Positions 55,070 to 63,013 of a stretch of DNA of 64,000 nt are shown here, piece after piece (positions within the stretch are counted from its first letter, which is position 1; the number at the start of each line of letters is the position of its first letter). A model generated the notes under the pieces. The model searched no databases. It was not told the origin of the DNA and worked only from the letters and a program-made list of their open reading frames with translations. Source of the stretch: Pseudomonas sp. B21-056 (GTDB lineage: Bacteria > Pseudomonadota > Gammaproteobacteria > Pseudomonadales > Pseudomonadaceae); the NCBI RefSeq assembly GCF_026016325.1, contig NZ_CP087203.1, forward strand, positions 4,092,001 through 4,156,000. Direction: 5' to 3'. Made by a program: the position numbers and the translations under genes.

Positions 55070-55489
55070 ATGCACGTTGAAGGGCAAAACAACAGAGTTG
55101 CGATGAGGGATTATTACGAAAAGCCGAGCCTAAACCTAACGCCTGAACAGCTTAAAGAGCTATCGGTTAAACCATGTGGAAGCTGTGAGACACGACTGGT
55201 CGCAGGGAGCGCCAGTATTTGTAGACACTGCCGGGAAGCGTTGAGAGAACGCGCGTGGAAGGATCGTATGGGCCGATATTTCTTCGCGCTCTTGTGTACT
55301 TGGGGAATGCTGATTCAAATTCAGGAAAAAACGACCGTGATTGATGCCTTCCGTTTTTTCGAATTGGGTGCATGTGCCGGCGCGATAGTTTTTTTCGGCG
55401 CTATCCTCTGGGCGGGATTCAAGGACTGGTGGCTGTTTCACGGTGACGAGCTTGGCGATGCGATTAAAAAGCGACTCGGGGGGCAATAG
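55070..55489 (+). CDS. Two-TM zinc-ribbon protein with N-terminal VAxRD tag
   Basis: 139 residues. N-terminal VEGQNNRVAMRDYYEKP repeats the NRVAxRD tag of the repressor tail. Next, a zinc ribbon (CGSCETR ... CRHCRE, two CxxC), then two membrane helices (about 67-84 and 97-117) and a charged tail. Begins 10 bp after the repressor stop, lower GC than surrounding phage genes. Not recognised; a membrane-acting accessory (exclusion) protein is inferred. Confidence 0.7.
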   Translation: MHVEGQNNRVAMRDYYEKPSLNLTPEQLKELSVKPCGSCETRLVAGSASICRHCREALRERAWKDRMGRYFFALLCTWGMLIQIQEKTTVIDAFRFFELGACAGAIVFFGAILWAGFKDWWLFHGDELGDAIKKRLGGQ

Positions 55490-55496
55490 GCATCTT

Positions 55497-56042
55497 ATGA
55501 AGCACTATTTGAAGTGCATTGGAATCGGATTATTGACCCAGTCAATGTCCGCATTCGTATTCGCCGCAGCCCCCGGCCAGAAGGGCTCGGAAGCATTTGA
55601 AAGCGCCTCCCGTTATTTGAGCGAATTGGATAAGGCAATGGCAAATGCCGTCGCCGTACTACAAGGCGGAGACCTTGCCGTAGTAAACGCACAAAGCAAA
55701 AGGTTCACGGCGTTAGCCACCGAGGGCAAAAATCAGTTTGGGGGCTCAGTTTTCGAACCCCTGGGTAGCTGTGGGGCCGCGGGCGTATTCGCGCAAAGCT
55801 GGTGGACATCCCAGCTCGCCGCTGCCACCAAAGGCGGCAAAGAGTCGAGCCCCGGCGCCATCAAAGGAGCCCTCGAAAGCTATCAATCGAGTCGAGCGCA
55901 GTGCCTAACAGATGCTCAACCTGCAAGTGCACAGGACGCAAAAGGCGGTGACGGCAATTGTCTAACCACCTACGCCCTTGACCCGAAGACGCAAGAGCTG
56001 GTCGAGGTTCCCTTGCCGAAGGACTGTAAGACAAAAATTTGA
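55497..56042 (+). CDS. Secreted accessory protein with conserved Cys
   Basis: 181 residues with a signal peptide (about 1-26, MKHYLKCIGIGLLTQSM then SAFVFAAA). The mature region is helical and contains four Cys in two clusters (SCGAAGVF; AQCLTD; NCLTTY; PKDC). ATG at 55497 is 8 bp after the previous stop. Periplasmic location expected. Not recognised. Probably co-transcribed with the neighbours. Confidence 0.68.
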   Translation: MKHYLKCIGIGLLTQSMSAFVFAAAPGQKGSEAFESASRYLSELDKAMANAVAVLQGGDLAVVNAQSKRFTALATEGKNQFGGSVFEPLGSCGAAGVFAQSWWTSQLAAATKGGKESSPGAIKGALESYQSSRAQCLTDAQPASAQDAKGGDGNCLTTYALDPKTQELVEVPLPKDCKTKI

Positions 56043-56176
56043 GCCACGGACAGGGCCGGGTTATCAATGCCACCGATAACGGGGACCGGATTCTGGCCGG
56101 ACTGTTTCAAAATAAAAGGGGCCGAAAAGTGCTCCTGACAACTGCCAAAAACACAACACATAGCAAGGAGTCAAAA

Positions 56177-56380
56177 ATGAGAAGGGATAGAGATGATCAC
56201 AGCAGAGACCGTGGCCGCCGAGACGACAGCGACGGTCTCAACAACAATCGGGACAAAGGGGAAGGCAGTCGCGATGGCTTCGAAAACTACAGAGACCGGG
56301 GGTTTCCTGAAGTGGTAGATACTCTCTCACCCCCACCACGGCCCGACAGAGGAAATGGTGATGGGAGAGACAACGGCTGA
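56177..56380 (+). CDS. Arg/Asp-rich disordered 67-residue peptide
   Basis: 67 residues, strongly charged (MRRDRDDHSRDRGRRDDSD and similar), no hydrophobic segment, so predicted disordered. AAGGAG before the ATG is a near-perfect ribosome site. Its end overlaps the start of the SLATT-like gene by about 20-26 bases in another frame, indicating translational coupling. Role unknown; an inhibitor or scaffold of its partner is one guess. Confidence 0.65.
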   Translation: MRRDRDDHSRDRGRRDDSDGLNNNRDKGEGSRDGFENYRDRGFPEVVDTLSPPPRPDRGNGDGRDNG

Positions 56381-56906
56381 TCTTTCGGATCGCTGGTGGG
56401 CCACCCTGTTTAGTGTGCGCCGCTCAATCCGGTATCACCAACGCCGTCGAGCCTTCTATGACAGGCTGGATCAATTTTCCAACATGCTGTCTTTGATTTT
56501 CGGATCCGCTGCGATTTACGGCGTACTTGAGGATAACGCGAAGAATGTGGCCTTGGTGGCATCTGCCACGGTGACCGTTGTCTCATCCATTAACCTAGTT
56601 GTTGGAAGTGCTCAACGCGGACGCGCTCACGCGGACTTCATGCGCCGGTACGTTGATTTAGAAAAACGCATGCTTGGGAATGAGTCGGAAGAGCGATTAC
56701 TTGAGGTCGCAGAGGCCCGACTGAGCATTGAGGCCGAAGAGCCCCCCGTGATGCATGTTTTAAACATCATCTGTCACAACGAAACAATGCGTGCAATGGG
56801 ATTCAAAAAGGAAGAATTACCAAAGATCGGCTGGTTCCAATCGTTTGTTTCCCAAGTCTTTGATTTTCGCGAAAGCAGTATCCACAACCCCGAGCGTAAA
56901 GAGTGA
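56361..56906 (+). CDS. SLATT-like two-transmembrane protein
   Basis: 181 residues. N-terminal WWATLFSVRRSIRYHQRRRAF, then two adjacent membrane helices (about 38-56 and 62-82), a short RGRAHADFMRRYVDLEKRML segment and helical tail. This layout matches SLATT domains (SMODS/SLOG-associating two-TM effectors) as I know them. SLATT proteins are predicted pore-formers in nucleotide-signalling conflict systems, but no SMODS or SLOG gene is adjacent. Alternative start ATG at 56355. Confidence 0.65.
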   Translation: MGETTADLSDRWWATLFSVRRSIRYHQRRRAFYDRLDQFSNMLSLIFGSAAIYGVLEDNAKNVALVASATVTVVSSINLVVGSAQRGRAHADFMRRYVDLEKRMLGNESEERLLEVAEARLSIEAEEPPVMHVLNIICHNETMRAMGFKKEELPKIGWFQSFVSQVFDFRESSIHNPERKE

Positions 56907-56946
56907 CCGGATGGAATCTCTTTAAACCCGATTAAAAGCCCCCCTG

Positions 56947-56976
56947 ACACACGCCGCCCATCATGGCGGCGTGTGT
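56947..56976 (+). promoter_or_regulatory. 12-bp hairpin before the lysis/late genes
   Basis: ACACACGCCGCC pairs perfectly with GGCGGCGTGTGT around a six-base loop, without a proper T tract (ATTTCTGG follows). It separates the accessory cassette from the endolysin. May be a weak terminator or late-promoter element. Confidence 0.5.
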
Positions 56977-57021
56977 ATTTCTGGCGCCCGAAACTGGCGG
57001 CGCCGTTACAGGAGGCGCCCC

Positions 57022-57519
57022 ATGCGACCCGAAACCCCTCGCGGCATCCGCAACTTCAACCCCGGCAATATCCGCCACGCTAAAGGCGTCCGTTGGCAGG
57101 GCATGACCGTCGCCCAGTCCGACGCCAACTTCGTCCAGTTCAACGGCCCGCGTTGGGGAATCCGCGCCATCGCCCGCGTGCTGATCACCTACCAGGACAA
57201 ACGCCGGGCCGCTGACGGCAGCCGTATCGACAGCGTTCGCGAGATCATTGAGCGCTGGGCCCCGGCAACCGAAAACAACACCGACGCATACGCCGCCGCC
57301 GTAGCCAGCGTCCTGGCGGTCGATCCTGGCTTCGAAGGTTTGGACGTCTACCAGTACGACACCATGCGCGCCCTGGTGCTTGCCATCATCCGCCATGAAA
57401 ACGGCCCCGGCCCTTTGCCAGGCGGCCAATGGTACGGCGACGCAATCGTTGCCGACGGATTGGCACTGGCGGGGGTTGAACGTGGCATCGTGCACGGCAA
57501 GGGCGAGGTGCCGGCATGA
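57022..57519 (+). CDS. Phage endolysin/lysozyme-like (structural protein P5-like)
   Basis: 165 residues. GIRNFNPGNIRHAKGVRWQGM at the start and the catalytic-like EIIERWAPATENNTDAYAAAV match the lysozyme-like P5 family used by BcepMu-type phages. AGGAGG precedes the ATG at 57022. No signal peptide, so it relies on the holin for access to peptidoglycan. First gene of the lysis cluster; overlaps the holin gene by four bases. Confidence 0.82.
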   Translation: MRPETPRGIRNFNPGNIRHAKGVRWQGMTVAQSDANFVQFNGPRWGIRAIARVLITYQDKRRAADGSRIDSVREIIERWAPATENNTDAYAAAVASVLAVDPGFEGLDVYQYDTMRALVLAIIRHENGPGPLPGGQWYGDAIVADGLALAGVERGIVHGKGEVPA

Positions 57520-57734
57520 AGCTGATCTGCGATTGGCGTTGCTGCTACAAGCTTTACAGCGTCCAACTCGGCGTGCTGATTGCGCTCCTTGGCTTCGCCC
57601 AACTTGAAATCCTGCCCTTGTGGCAGGCGCAGCTTTCGGACAGGGCTTACGCCGCCTGCAACAGCGCGTTGGGGCTGATCCTGTTCGTTGCCCGGCTGAT
57701 CAGGCAAGGCCCCCCTCAAGAGGTTCAGCCATGA
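57516..57734 (+). CDS. Holin candidate
   Basis: 72 residues with two hydrophobic segments (LYSVQLGVLIALLGFAQL at about 13-30 and NSALGLILFVARLI at about 49-62) and a charged C-terminus. ATG overlaps the endolysin stop (ATGA). Position between endolysin and Rz genes supports holin; not identified by family. Confidence 0.72.
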   Translation: MKLICDWRCCYKLYSVQLGVLIALLGFAQLEILPLWQAQLSDRAYAACNSALGLILFVARLIRQGPPQEVQP

Positions 57735-57943
57735 AACTGAACCTGTTTGGCCGAACCTTTGCCGCCTTCCTCGCAGGCCTGTTGGGAGCCTACCGCTGGA
57801 CCGTTCCCATCGCGGCAGCCGGCAGCTGGATTAACCCCACAGTCATCCCGCCGTACCGTCACGGCAAGACCGGCATCGCGGCGGCAAAACGCCGGGCGCG
57901 CAAATCCCGCAACCGTATGAGGCAACACCATGGCCGCGCTTGA
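57731..57943 (+). CDS. Small basic membrane-associated phage protein
   Basis: 70 residues: one hydrophobic stretch (FAAFLAGLLGAYRW) and a Lys/Arg-rich tail (AAKRRARKSRNRMRQHH). Overlaps the holin stop (ATGA) and the Rz start (14 bp). Function unknown, perhaps a second holin or antiholin. Confidence 0.65.
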   Translation: MKLNLFGRTFAAFLAGLLGAYRWTVPIAAAGSWINPTVIPPYRHGKTGIAAAKRRARKSRNRMRQHHGRA

Positions 57944-58544
57944 CCGATTGCCATGGCCGCTACCGTCGGGGCTGACCGTTGCCCTGTTGGCCTGCGTGGT
58001 CAGCGCGGCGGCCGCCGGCTCCATCGCCTATGGGTTTGGCTATCGGTACGCCGCCGCACTGGGCGATACCGCGCTGGCCAATCTTCAGAGCACACATTCG
58101 GCCCAAGCCCTGGCCGCAGAACAAGCCAACCGGGTGCTGCTTCTGCAACAGGTCTCCCGCGCCCAACAAAGCGAGTCGTTGTTGTTCGATTTCATGACTC
58201 AGCACGCCAACGAGAAACAACAACTGCAGGAGCGTATCCCCCATGTCACGACCCAATACCGGCCGGCGCCCGGCGCGGCGGCTCAGCCTATTCCTCGTTG
58301 CGTGTTCACTGCTGGTTGGCTGCGCGACTTCAACGCCGCCCTCGGCGTGCCCGCCCCAAGACCGGGCGCCGTTGCCGCCGCTGTTGAAGAAGCGGCCCGG
58401 CCCGCCGCCGGCACTGACGCCGAACTATTGGAAAGCGGCGTCACTCCGGCCGACATCTTGGCCCACGCCCAGGACTACGGCCTGTGGGCCCGAACCAATT
58501 TCGCGCAACTCAACGCCTTGCTCGACCTCCAGGAAAAGGACTGA
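57930..58544 (+). CDS. Rz-like i-spanin
   Basis: 204 residues. One N-terminal membrane helix (LTVALLACVVSAAAAGSIAY) then a periplasmic helical region (ALAAEQANRVLLLQQVSRAQ). This is the shape of an inner-membrane spanin. An Rz1-like lipoprotein gene lies inside it in another frame (58243-58560). Disrupts the outer membrane at lysis. Confidence 0.82.
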   Translation: MAALDRLPWPLPSGLTVALLACVVSAAAAGSIAYGFGYRYAAALGDTALANLQSTHSAQALAAEQANRVLLLQQVSRAQQSESLLFDFMTQHANEKQQLQERIPHVTTQYRPAPGAAAQPIPRCVFTAGWLRDFNAALGVPAPRPGAVAAAVEEAARPAAGTDAELLESGVTPADILAHAQDYGLWARTNFAQLNALLDLQEKD

Positions 58545-58560
58545 CGCCCTATGGATGTAG
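58243..58560 (+). CDS. Rz1-like o-spanin lipoprotein embedded in Rz
   Basis: 105 residues in a different frame inside Rz. Signal anchor and lipobox LVGC with lipidated Cys27, then Pro-rich mature part (TPPSACPPQDRAPLPPLLKK). Nested Rz1 genes with Pro-rich lipoproteins are a standard spanin arrangement. It runs 16 bases past the Rz stop. Confidence 0.78.
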   Translation: MSRPNTGRRPARRLSLFLVACSLLVGCATSTPPSACPPQDRAPLPPLLKKRPGPPPALTPNYWKAASLRPTSWPTPRTTACGPEPISRNSTPCSTSRKRTDALWM

Positions 58561-58769
58561 CTGAGCACGCTACAGATGACGACATCAGCGCTTCGGAGTT
58601 GCGCGTCCGCAACAGCGCCCTGCGACGAGGCTCCGGCCGGTCGGTTTATCGCTGCGAAGAGTGCGGCGATGCGATCCCTGAAGACCGCCGCCAGGCCGAG
58701 CCCGGCACCGAACATTGTCTTGATTGCATAGACGCCTTGGAACACTTGGCAACGCGGGGTTTTGAATGA
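58551..58769 (+). CDS. TraR/DksA C4-type zinc-finger protein
   Basis: 72 residues. Four Cys (Cys35, Cys38, Cys56, Cys59) in CEECGD...CLDC, the TraR/DksA C-terminal zinc finger, preceded by a short acidic N-terminus. Members bind RNA polymerase or are structural; function in phages is unclear. Overlaps Rz1 and the next gene. Confidence 0.85.
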   Translation: MDVAEHATDDDISASELRVRNSALRRGSGRSVYRCEECGDAIPEDRRQAEPGTEHCLDCIDALEHLATRGFE

Positions 58770-59071
58770 ACTTGAACGAGCTGAACTTCGGCTTCCAAAC
58801 CGTTCAGTGGCTGATGCTCACAGTGCTCAGCATTTACACCTGGATGACCAAGCGACAAGCCGCCAGCGCTCAGGAACTCCTGGAACTGCGCACCCGTATC
58901 GTCGCCCTGGAAGAACACGTGCGCCACCTGCCTGACCAGACCGCCGTCACGGATCTGCTCGGCGACATGAAGGCGGTACGCGCTGAACTCTCTGGGGTTA
59001 AGGAGGCCCTCGGCCCTTTAGCCCGTTCGCTGGACCGGATCAATGATTACCTGCTGCGAGAAAAAACATGA
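58766..59071 (+). CDS. DUF2730 family protein
   Basis: 101 residues: an N-terminal membrane helix (about 11-27) and a coiled-coil region (LLELRTRIVALEEHVRHL). DUF2730 is found between lysis and terminase genes of Mu-like phages. Overlaps both neighbours by four bases. Function unknown. Confidence 0.8.
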   Translation: MNLNELNFGFQTVQWLMLTVLSIYTWMTKRQAASAQELLELRTRIVALEEHVRHLPDQTAVTDLLGDMKAVRAELSGVKEALGPLARSLDRINDYLLREKT

Positions 59072-59361
59072 CCGAATACGCCGACTTTTTGCGCCAGGAT
59101 TACCGCCTGGTGATCCTGCGCCTGCTCGTCGAGATGACCGGCTACCGCGCCAATAGCTCCGTACTGACCATGGCGCTGGACAACTACGGGCACACCCTCA
59201 GCCGTGACCAGGTGAAAACCGAGCTGCACTGGCTGGCAGAGCAAGGCGCGTTGACCCTGGCCGATGTTGGCCCGGTGCTGGTGGCAACGCTCACCGAGCG
59301 CGGCCAGGACATTGCGGCCGGGCGCGCCCGCGTCCCCGGCATCAAACGGCCGGGGGCATAA
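59068..59361 (+). CDS. VpaChn25_0724-family phage protein (winged-helix-like)
   Basis: 97 residues. RLVILRLLVEMTGYRANSSVL then DNYGHTLSRDQVKTELHWLA looks like a winged helix, as in this Mu-like family. It could bind DNA near the packaging machinery. Four-base overlap upstream; 2-bp gap to the small terminase. Confidence 0.78.
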   Translation: MTEYADFLRQDYRLVILRLLVEMTGYRANSSVLTMALDNYGHTLSRDQVKTELHWLAEQGALTLADVGPVLVATLTERGQDIAAGRARVPGIKRPGA

Positions 59362-59363
59362 CC

Positions 59364-59915
59364 ATGGCGGGCAAGTCATCCATCAACCGTCTGCCGCCGA
59401 TGGTCAAGGCGTACATCCAGAAGCTGTTGCGTGAAGACCGCATGACCCTGGATGACATGTTGGCCGATATCCAGACGCGCTTCCCCAACGAGAAAGCCCC
59501 GAGCCGCAGCGCGTTGGGCCGCTTCAAGTTGGGCTTCGATGAACTCACCGACAAGGCCCGCCAACAACGCGAAATGGCCGAGGCCTTTGTAGGGGCCTTC
59601 GGCGAAGACTCTTCGGACAAGACCGGCGCGCTGCTGGTGGAAGCGATCTCGACGCTTACCTATCAGGCCGCCATGGGCGCCCATGAGAAAGACGAGGTCA
59701 CCATTGCCGAAGTGTCCGCGTTGGCGCGCGCCGCCAAGGCCACCATGGAGGCACGGACGATGAGCGTGAAAGAGCGCCAAACCATCGAGAAAGCGGCCCG
59801 CGAACGACTGCTACGCGAGCAGGCCGCCGAGTTGGATAACGCCGTGAAGGCCAAAGGCATGACCGAAGACCAGGCCCTGTTCTGGCGCCAGAAATTCCTG
59901 GGCGTGAAGCAATGA
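59364..59915 (+). CDS. Small terminase subunit (DUF3486)
   Basis: 183 residues, all-helical. SSINRLPPMVKAYIQKLLRE then MTLDDMLADIQTRFP is the DUF3486 signature, equivalent to Mu gp27. Recognises phage DNA for headful packaging. Overlaps TerL by four bases. Confidence 0.88.
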   Translation: MAGKSSINRLPPMVKAYIQKLLREDRMTLDDMLADIQTRFPNEKAPSRSALGRFKLGFDELTDKARQQREMAEAFVGAFGEDSSDKTGALLVEAISTLTYQAAMGAHEKDEVTIAEVSALARAAKATMEARTMSVKERQTIEKAARERLLREQAAELDNAVKAKGMTEDQALFWRQKFLGVKQ

Positions 59916-61519
59916 AACCCTCATCCAGTACGCTGCGCGTCGTAGAGTGGGAGGAGCTGCCGCCGAGCGTCCGGGAGATTCCGGCGGGTTACAACCCGCT
60001 GGACGAAGGGATCTTGATGGCCCATCAATCGGAATGGTTGGGCATCGACGCGCAGATCAAGCTGTGTGAGAAAGGCCGGCGCACCGGCATCACCTTCGCC
60101 GAGGCATTGGACTCGGTCATCACCGCCGCCTCGCAAAAAGTCGCGGGCGGCATGGACTGCTTCTACATCGGCGACACCAAGGAAAAAGGCCTGGAGTTCA
60201 TCGGCTACTGCGCCAAATTCAGCCGCGTGATGGCCGAGGCTCAGGCATCCGGCGTCAGTGAAATCGAAGAGTTTTTGTTCGATGACCAGGACGAGGCCGG
60301 CAACACCCGGCAAATCAACGCCTACCGCATCCGCTACGCCTCGAGGTTCAAAATCGTCGCGCTGTCCAGCAACCCGGCCGGCGTGCGCGGTTTGCAGGGC
60401 AAAGTGATCATCGACGAGGCGGCGTTTCACCGTGACGTTTCGGCCGTGCTCGATGCCGCTACGGCGCTGCTGATTTGGGGCGGACGCATCGTCATCATCA
60501 GCACCCACAACGGCAAATCCAACCCGTTCAACCAGATGGTCAGCGACATCCGCGACAAGCGTTACGGCGACAGCGCCCAGGTCTACCGGGCCACCTTCGA
60601 CGACGCCGTCGCCAACGGCCTGTTTGAGCGGGTCTGCTTCATGGCCGACAAGCAAGCCACGGCCGAAGACAAAGAGGCCTGGTACAAGAAGATCCGCAAC
60701 GCCTACGGCCCGCGCAAGGCGCAAATGCGCGAAGAGCTGGACGCTATCCCCCGCGACGGCAACGGCGTCTGCATCCCCGGCGTGTGGATCGATGAAGCCA
60801 TGCGCCCCGGCCGTACAGTGCTGCGCCTGGCGCTGGATGATGACTTCACCCTGGAGCCGGTCTACCGCCGCGAAGCCTATGTCGATGACTGGATCGGGCG
60901 CTACCTAACGCCCCTGATGCAACAGGCATTGGCGCCCGACCTGCGGCATTTCTTGGGCATGGACTACGCCCGGCACCGGGACTTTTCCATCATCTGCCCG
61001 ATGTCGGTCGATCAGGTTCGCCACCGTGACATTCCATTTGTCATCGAGATGCACAAGGTCCCGACCCGGCAACAAAAGCAGGTGCTGTTTTACATCCTGC
61101 GCGGCCTGCCGCGTTTTGTCGGCGCCGCATTGGACGCCACCGGCAGCGGCGAAACGCTCGCCGAAGAAACGGCGGACGAGTTCGGCCGCAACCGCATTCA
61201 ACAGGTAAAGATCAGCCGCGCCTGGTACGGCGCCTGGATGCCGAAGTTTGTGCAATTGTTCGAAGATTCGACCATCACTCTTCCGCTCGATGATTCGCTG
61301 CACCAGGACGTGCGGGCTATCGAAATGGTGGACGGCATTCCGATGATTGTTAAAGCCCGTTCCCAAGACCTCAAAGACCCGGACCTCTACCGCCACGGCG
61401 ACTTCGCCGGGGCCGGCGCGTTGGCGAACTTTGCGACGTTGGAGGTTTCCGCCGGCCCGGTCTCCGTCAAATCACGCCGCCCGCGCCAGGGCAAACGCAT
61501 CACCCAGGGGTACGCATGA
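59912..61519 (+). CDS. Large terminase subunit (TerL, Mu gp28-like)
   Basis: 535 residues. ATPase part with CEKGRRTGITFAEAL (Walker A-like) and VIIDEAAFHRDV (Walker B); nuclease part with FLGMDYARHRDFSIICPM (Asp) and ALDATGSGETLAEETADEFG. Cuts and packages the transposed phage DNA. Overlaps the portal gene by four bases. Confidence 0.93.
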   Translation: MKPSSSTLRVVEWEELPPSVREIPAGYNPLDEGILMAHQSEWLGIDAQIKLCEKGRRTGITFAEALDSVITAASQKVAGGMDCFYIGDTKEKGLEFIGYCAKFSRVMAEAQASGVSEIEEFLFDDQDEAGNTRQINAYRIRYASRFKIVALSSNPAGVRGLQGKVIIDEAAFHRDVSAVLDAATALLIWGGRIVIISTHNGKSNPFNQMVSDIRDKRYGDSAQVYRATFDDAVANGLFERVCFMADKQATAEDKEAWYKKIRNAYGPRKAQMREELDAIPRDGNGVCIPGVWIDEAMRPGRTVLRLALDDDFTLEPVYRREAYVDDWIGRYLTPLMQQALAPDLRHFLGMDYARHRDFSIICPMSVDQVRHRDIPFVIEMHKVPTRQQKQVLFYILRGLPRFVGAALDATGSGETLAEETADEFGRNRIQQVKISRAWYGAWMPKFVQLFEDSTITLPLDDSLHQDVRAIEMVDGIPMIVKARSQDLKDPDLYRHGDFAGAGALANFATLEVSAGPVSVKSRRPRQGKRITQGYA

Positions 61520-63012
61520 ACAAGAGAGGCCTGTGGGTCAGCCCCACCGAATTCGTCAGCTTTGCCGAGGCCAAGCGCAGCACAACACTCAACCAACACA
61601 TTGCCACCCGCAGCCGCTCAGACGCGGGCGGCTTCAGCGGGGCCAACCTGCCGAATCCCGACCCCATCCTCAAGGCGCAGGGCAAAGACATCACGGTTTA
61701 CCGCGACCTGCGCAGCTCGGCGTTGGTCGGCGGCAACGTTCGCCGCCGTAAGGCCTCGGTGCTTTCCCTGGAGCGCGGCATCAAACGCGGCGACGCGCCG
61801 CCCAAAGTCGAGCGTTTCATTCGCGATTGGCTCACCGACCTGGACCTGGACCGCATTATCCGCGAATTGCTCGATGCGCCATTGTTCGGTTACCAGCCCG
61901 TCGAGCTGATGTGGCAGCCGCTGGGCATGCACCTGGTGCCGCAAGACCTGCTCGGCAAGCCCGCCGAATGGTTCTTCTACGACAAGGACAACGCGCTGCG
62001 CTTTCGCTCGAAAGAAGCTGGCCAGGACGGCGAACTGTACGACCCGCAACGCTTTATCGTTGCCCGGCAAGACGCGACCTACGCCAACCCCTACGGCTTC
62101 CCGGACCTCAGCATGTGCTTTTGGCCGGCGACCTTCATGAAAGGCGGCCTGAAGTTTTGGGTGCAGTTCACCGAGAAGTACGGCAGCCCGTGGGTCATCG
62201 GCAAACACCCACGCGGCGCCAACGACGGCGAAACCGATTTGCTGCTCGATAGCCTGGAGGCCATGGTGCAGGACGCCGTTGCGGCCATCCCGGACGATTC
62301 CAGCGTGCAGATTATCGAGGCGGCGGGCAAAGCCGGCAGCGCCGAGGTCTACCGTGAACTGCTGGAGTACTGCCGCAGCGAAATCAACGTGGCCATGCTC
62401 GGGCAAAACCAGACCACCGAGAAGGACAGCAACCGCGCCAGCGCCACAGCCGGCGCCGAGGTCACCAAAGATATCCGCGACGGCGACGCCGGCATCGTTG
62501 CCGCCGCGTTGAACGCCTGCATTCGCCTGGTCGTGGACCTCAACTTCGGCGCCGACGTCGCCGCGCCGCTGTATGAGTTGTGGGAACAGGAGGAAATCGA
62601 CAAGACCCTGGCCCAGCGCGACAAGGCATTGACCGAGTCCGGCGTGAAGTTCACCGACGCGTACTGGAAGCGCACCTACAACCTGCAGGACGGTGATCTC
62701 GCAACGGCGCCGACCGCCGCTGACTCGCCGGACTTCGCCGAGGCAACCGTGCGGCCGCTGCTGGACCAGATCGCCCTCGATCAGGCCATCAATGGCCTGC
62801 CCGCCGAAGTGCTGCAACAACAGGCCGAACAGGCCGCGGCCCCGTTCATTGAAGCGCTGCAGCGCGCCCGCGATGGCTCAGAGGCCCTCGGCCTGTTAGC
62901 CGAGGCGTTCCCGCAAATGGATGACCAAGCGCTCCAGGAGCAGCTCGCCAATCTGTTGTTCATCGCCGATACCTGGGGCCGCCTGAGCGCCCGCGCCGAC
63001 CGGGAGGACTGA
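61516..63012 (+). CDS. Portal protein (DUF935, Mu gp29-like)
   Basis: 498 residues. NPDPILKAQGKDITVYRDLR, then a central YGSPWVIGKHPRGANDGETD, then GQNQTTEKDSNRASATAGAE are typical of the Mu-type portal family. Forms the dodecameric channel at one vertex. Full length. Confidence 0.92.
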   Translation: MNKRGLWVSPTEFVSFAEAKRSTTLNQHIATRSRSDAGGFSGANLPNPDPILKAQGKDITVYRDLRSSALVGGNVRRRKASVLSLERGIKRGDAPPKVERFIRDWLTDLDLDRIIRELLDAPLFGYQPVELMWQPLGMHLVPQDLLGKPAEWFFYDKDNALRFRSKEAGQDGELYDPQRFIVARQDATYANPYGFPDLSMCFWPATFMKGGLKFWVQFTEKYGSPWVIGKHPRGANDGETDLLLDSLEAMVQDAVAAIPDDSSVQIIEAAGKAGSAEVYRELLEYCRSEINVAMLGQNQTTEKDSNRASATAGAEVTKDIRDGDAGIVAAALNACIRLVVDLNFGADVAAPLYELWEQEEIDKTLAQRDKALTESGVKFTDAYWKRTYNLQDGDLATAPTAADSPDFAEATVRPLLDQIALDQAINGLPAEVLQQQAEQAAAPFIEALQRARDGSEALGLLAEAFPQMDDQALQEQLANLLFIADTWGRLSARADRED

Positions 63013-63013
63013 C

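Noticed and set aside
61618..62820. Long antisense open frame (about 400 residues) opposite the portal gene
   Set aside because: High GC produces long reverse frames; the portal gene with clear family motifs occupies the same bases, and the antisense protein has no recognisable features.
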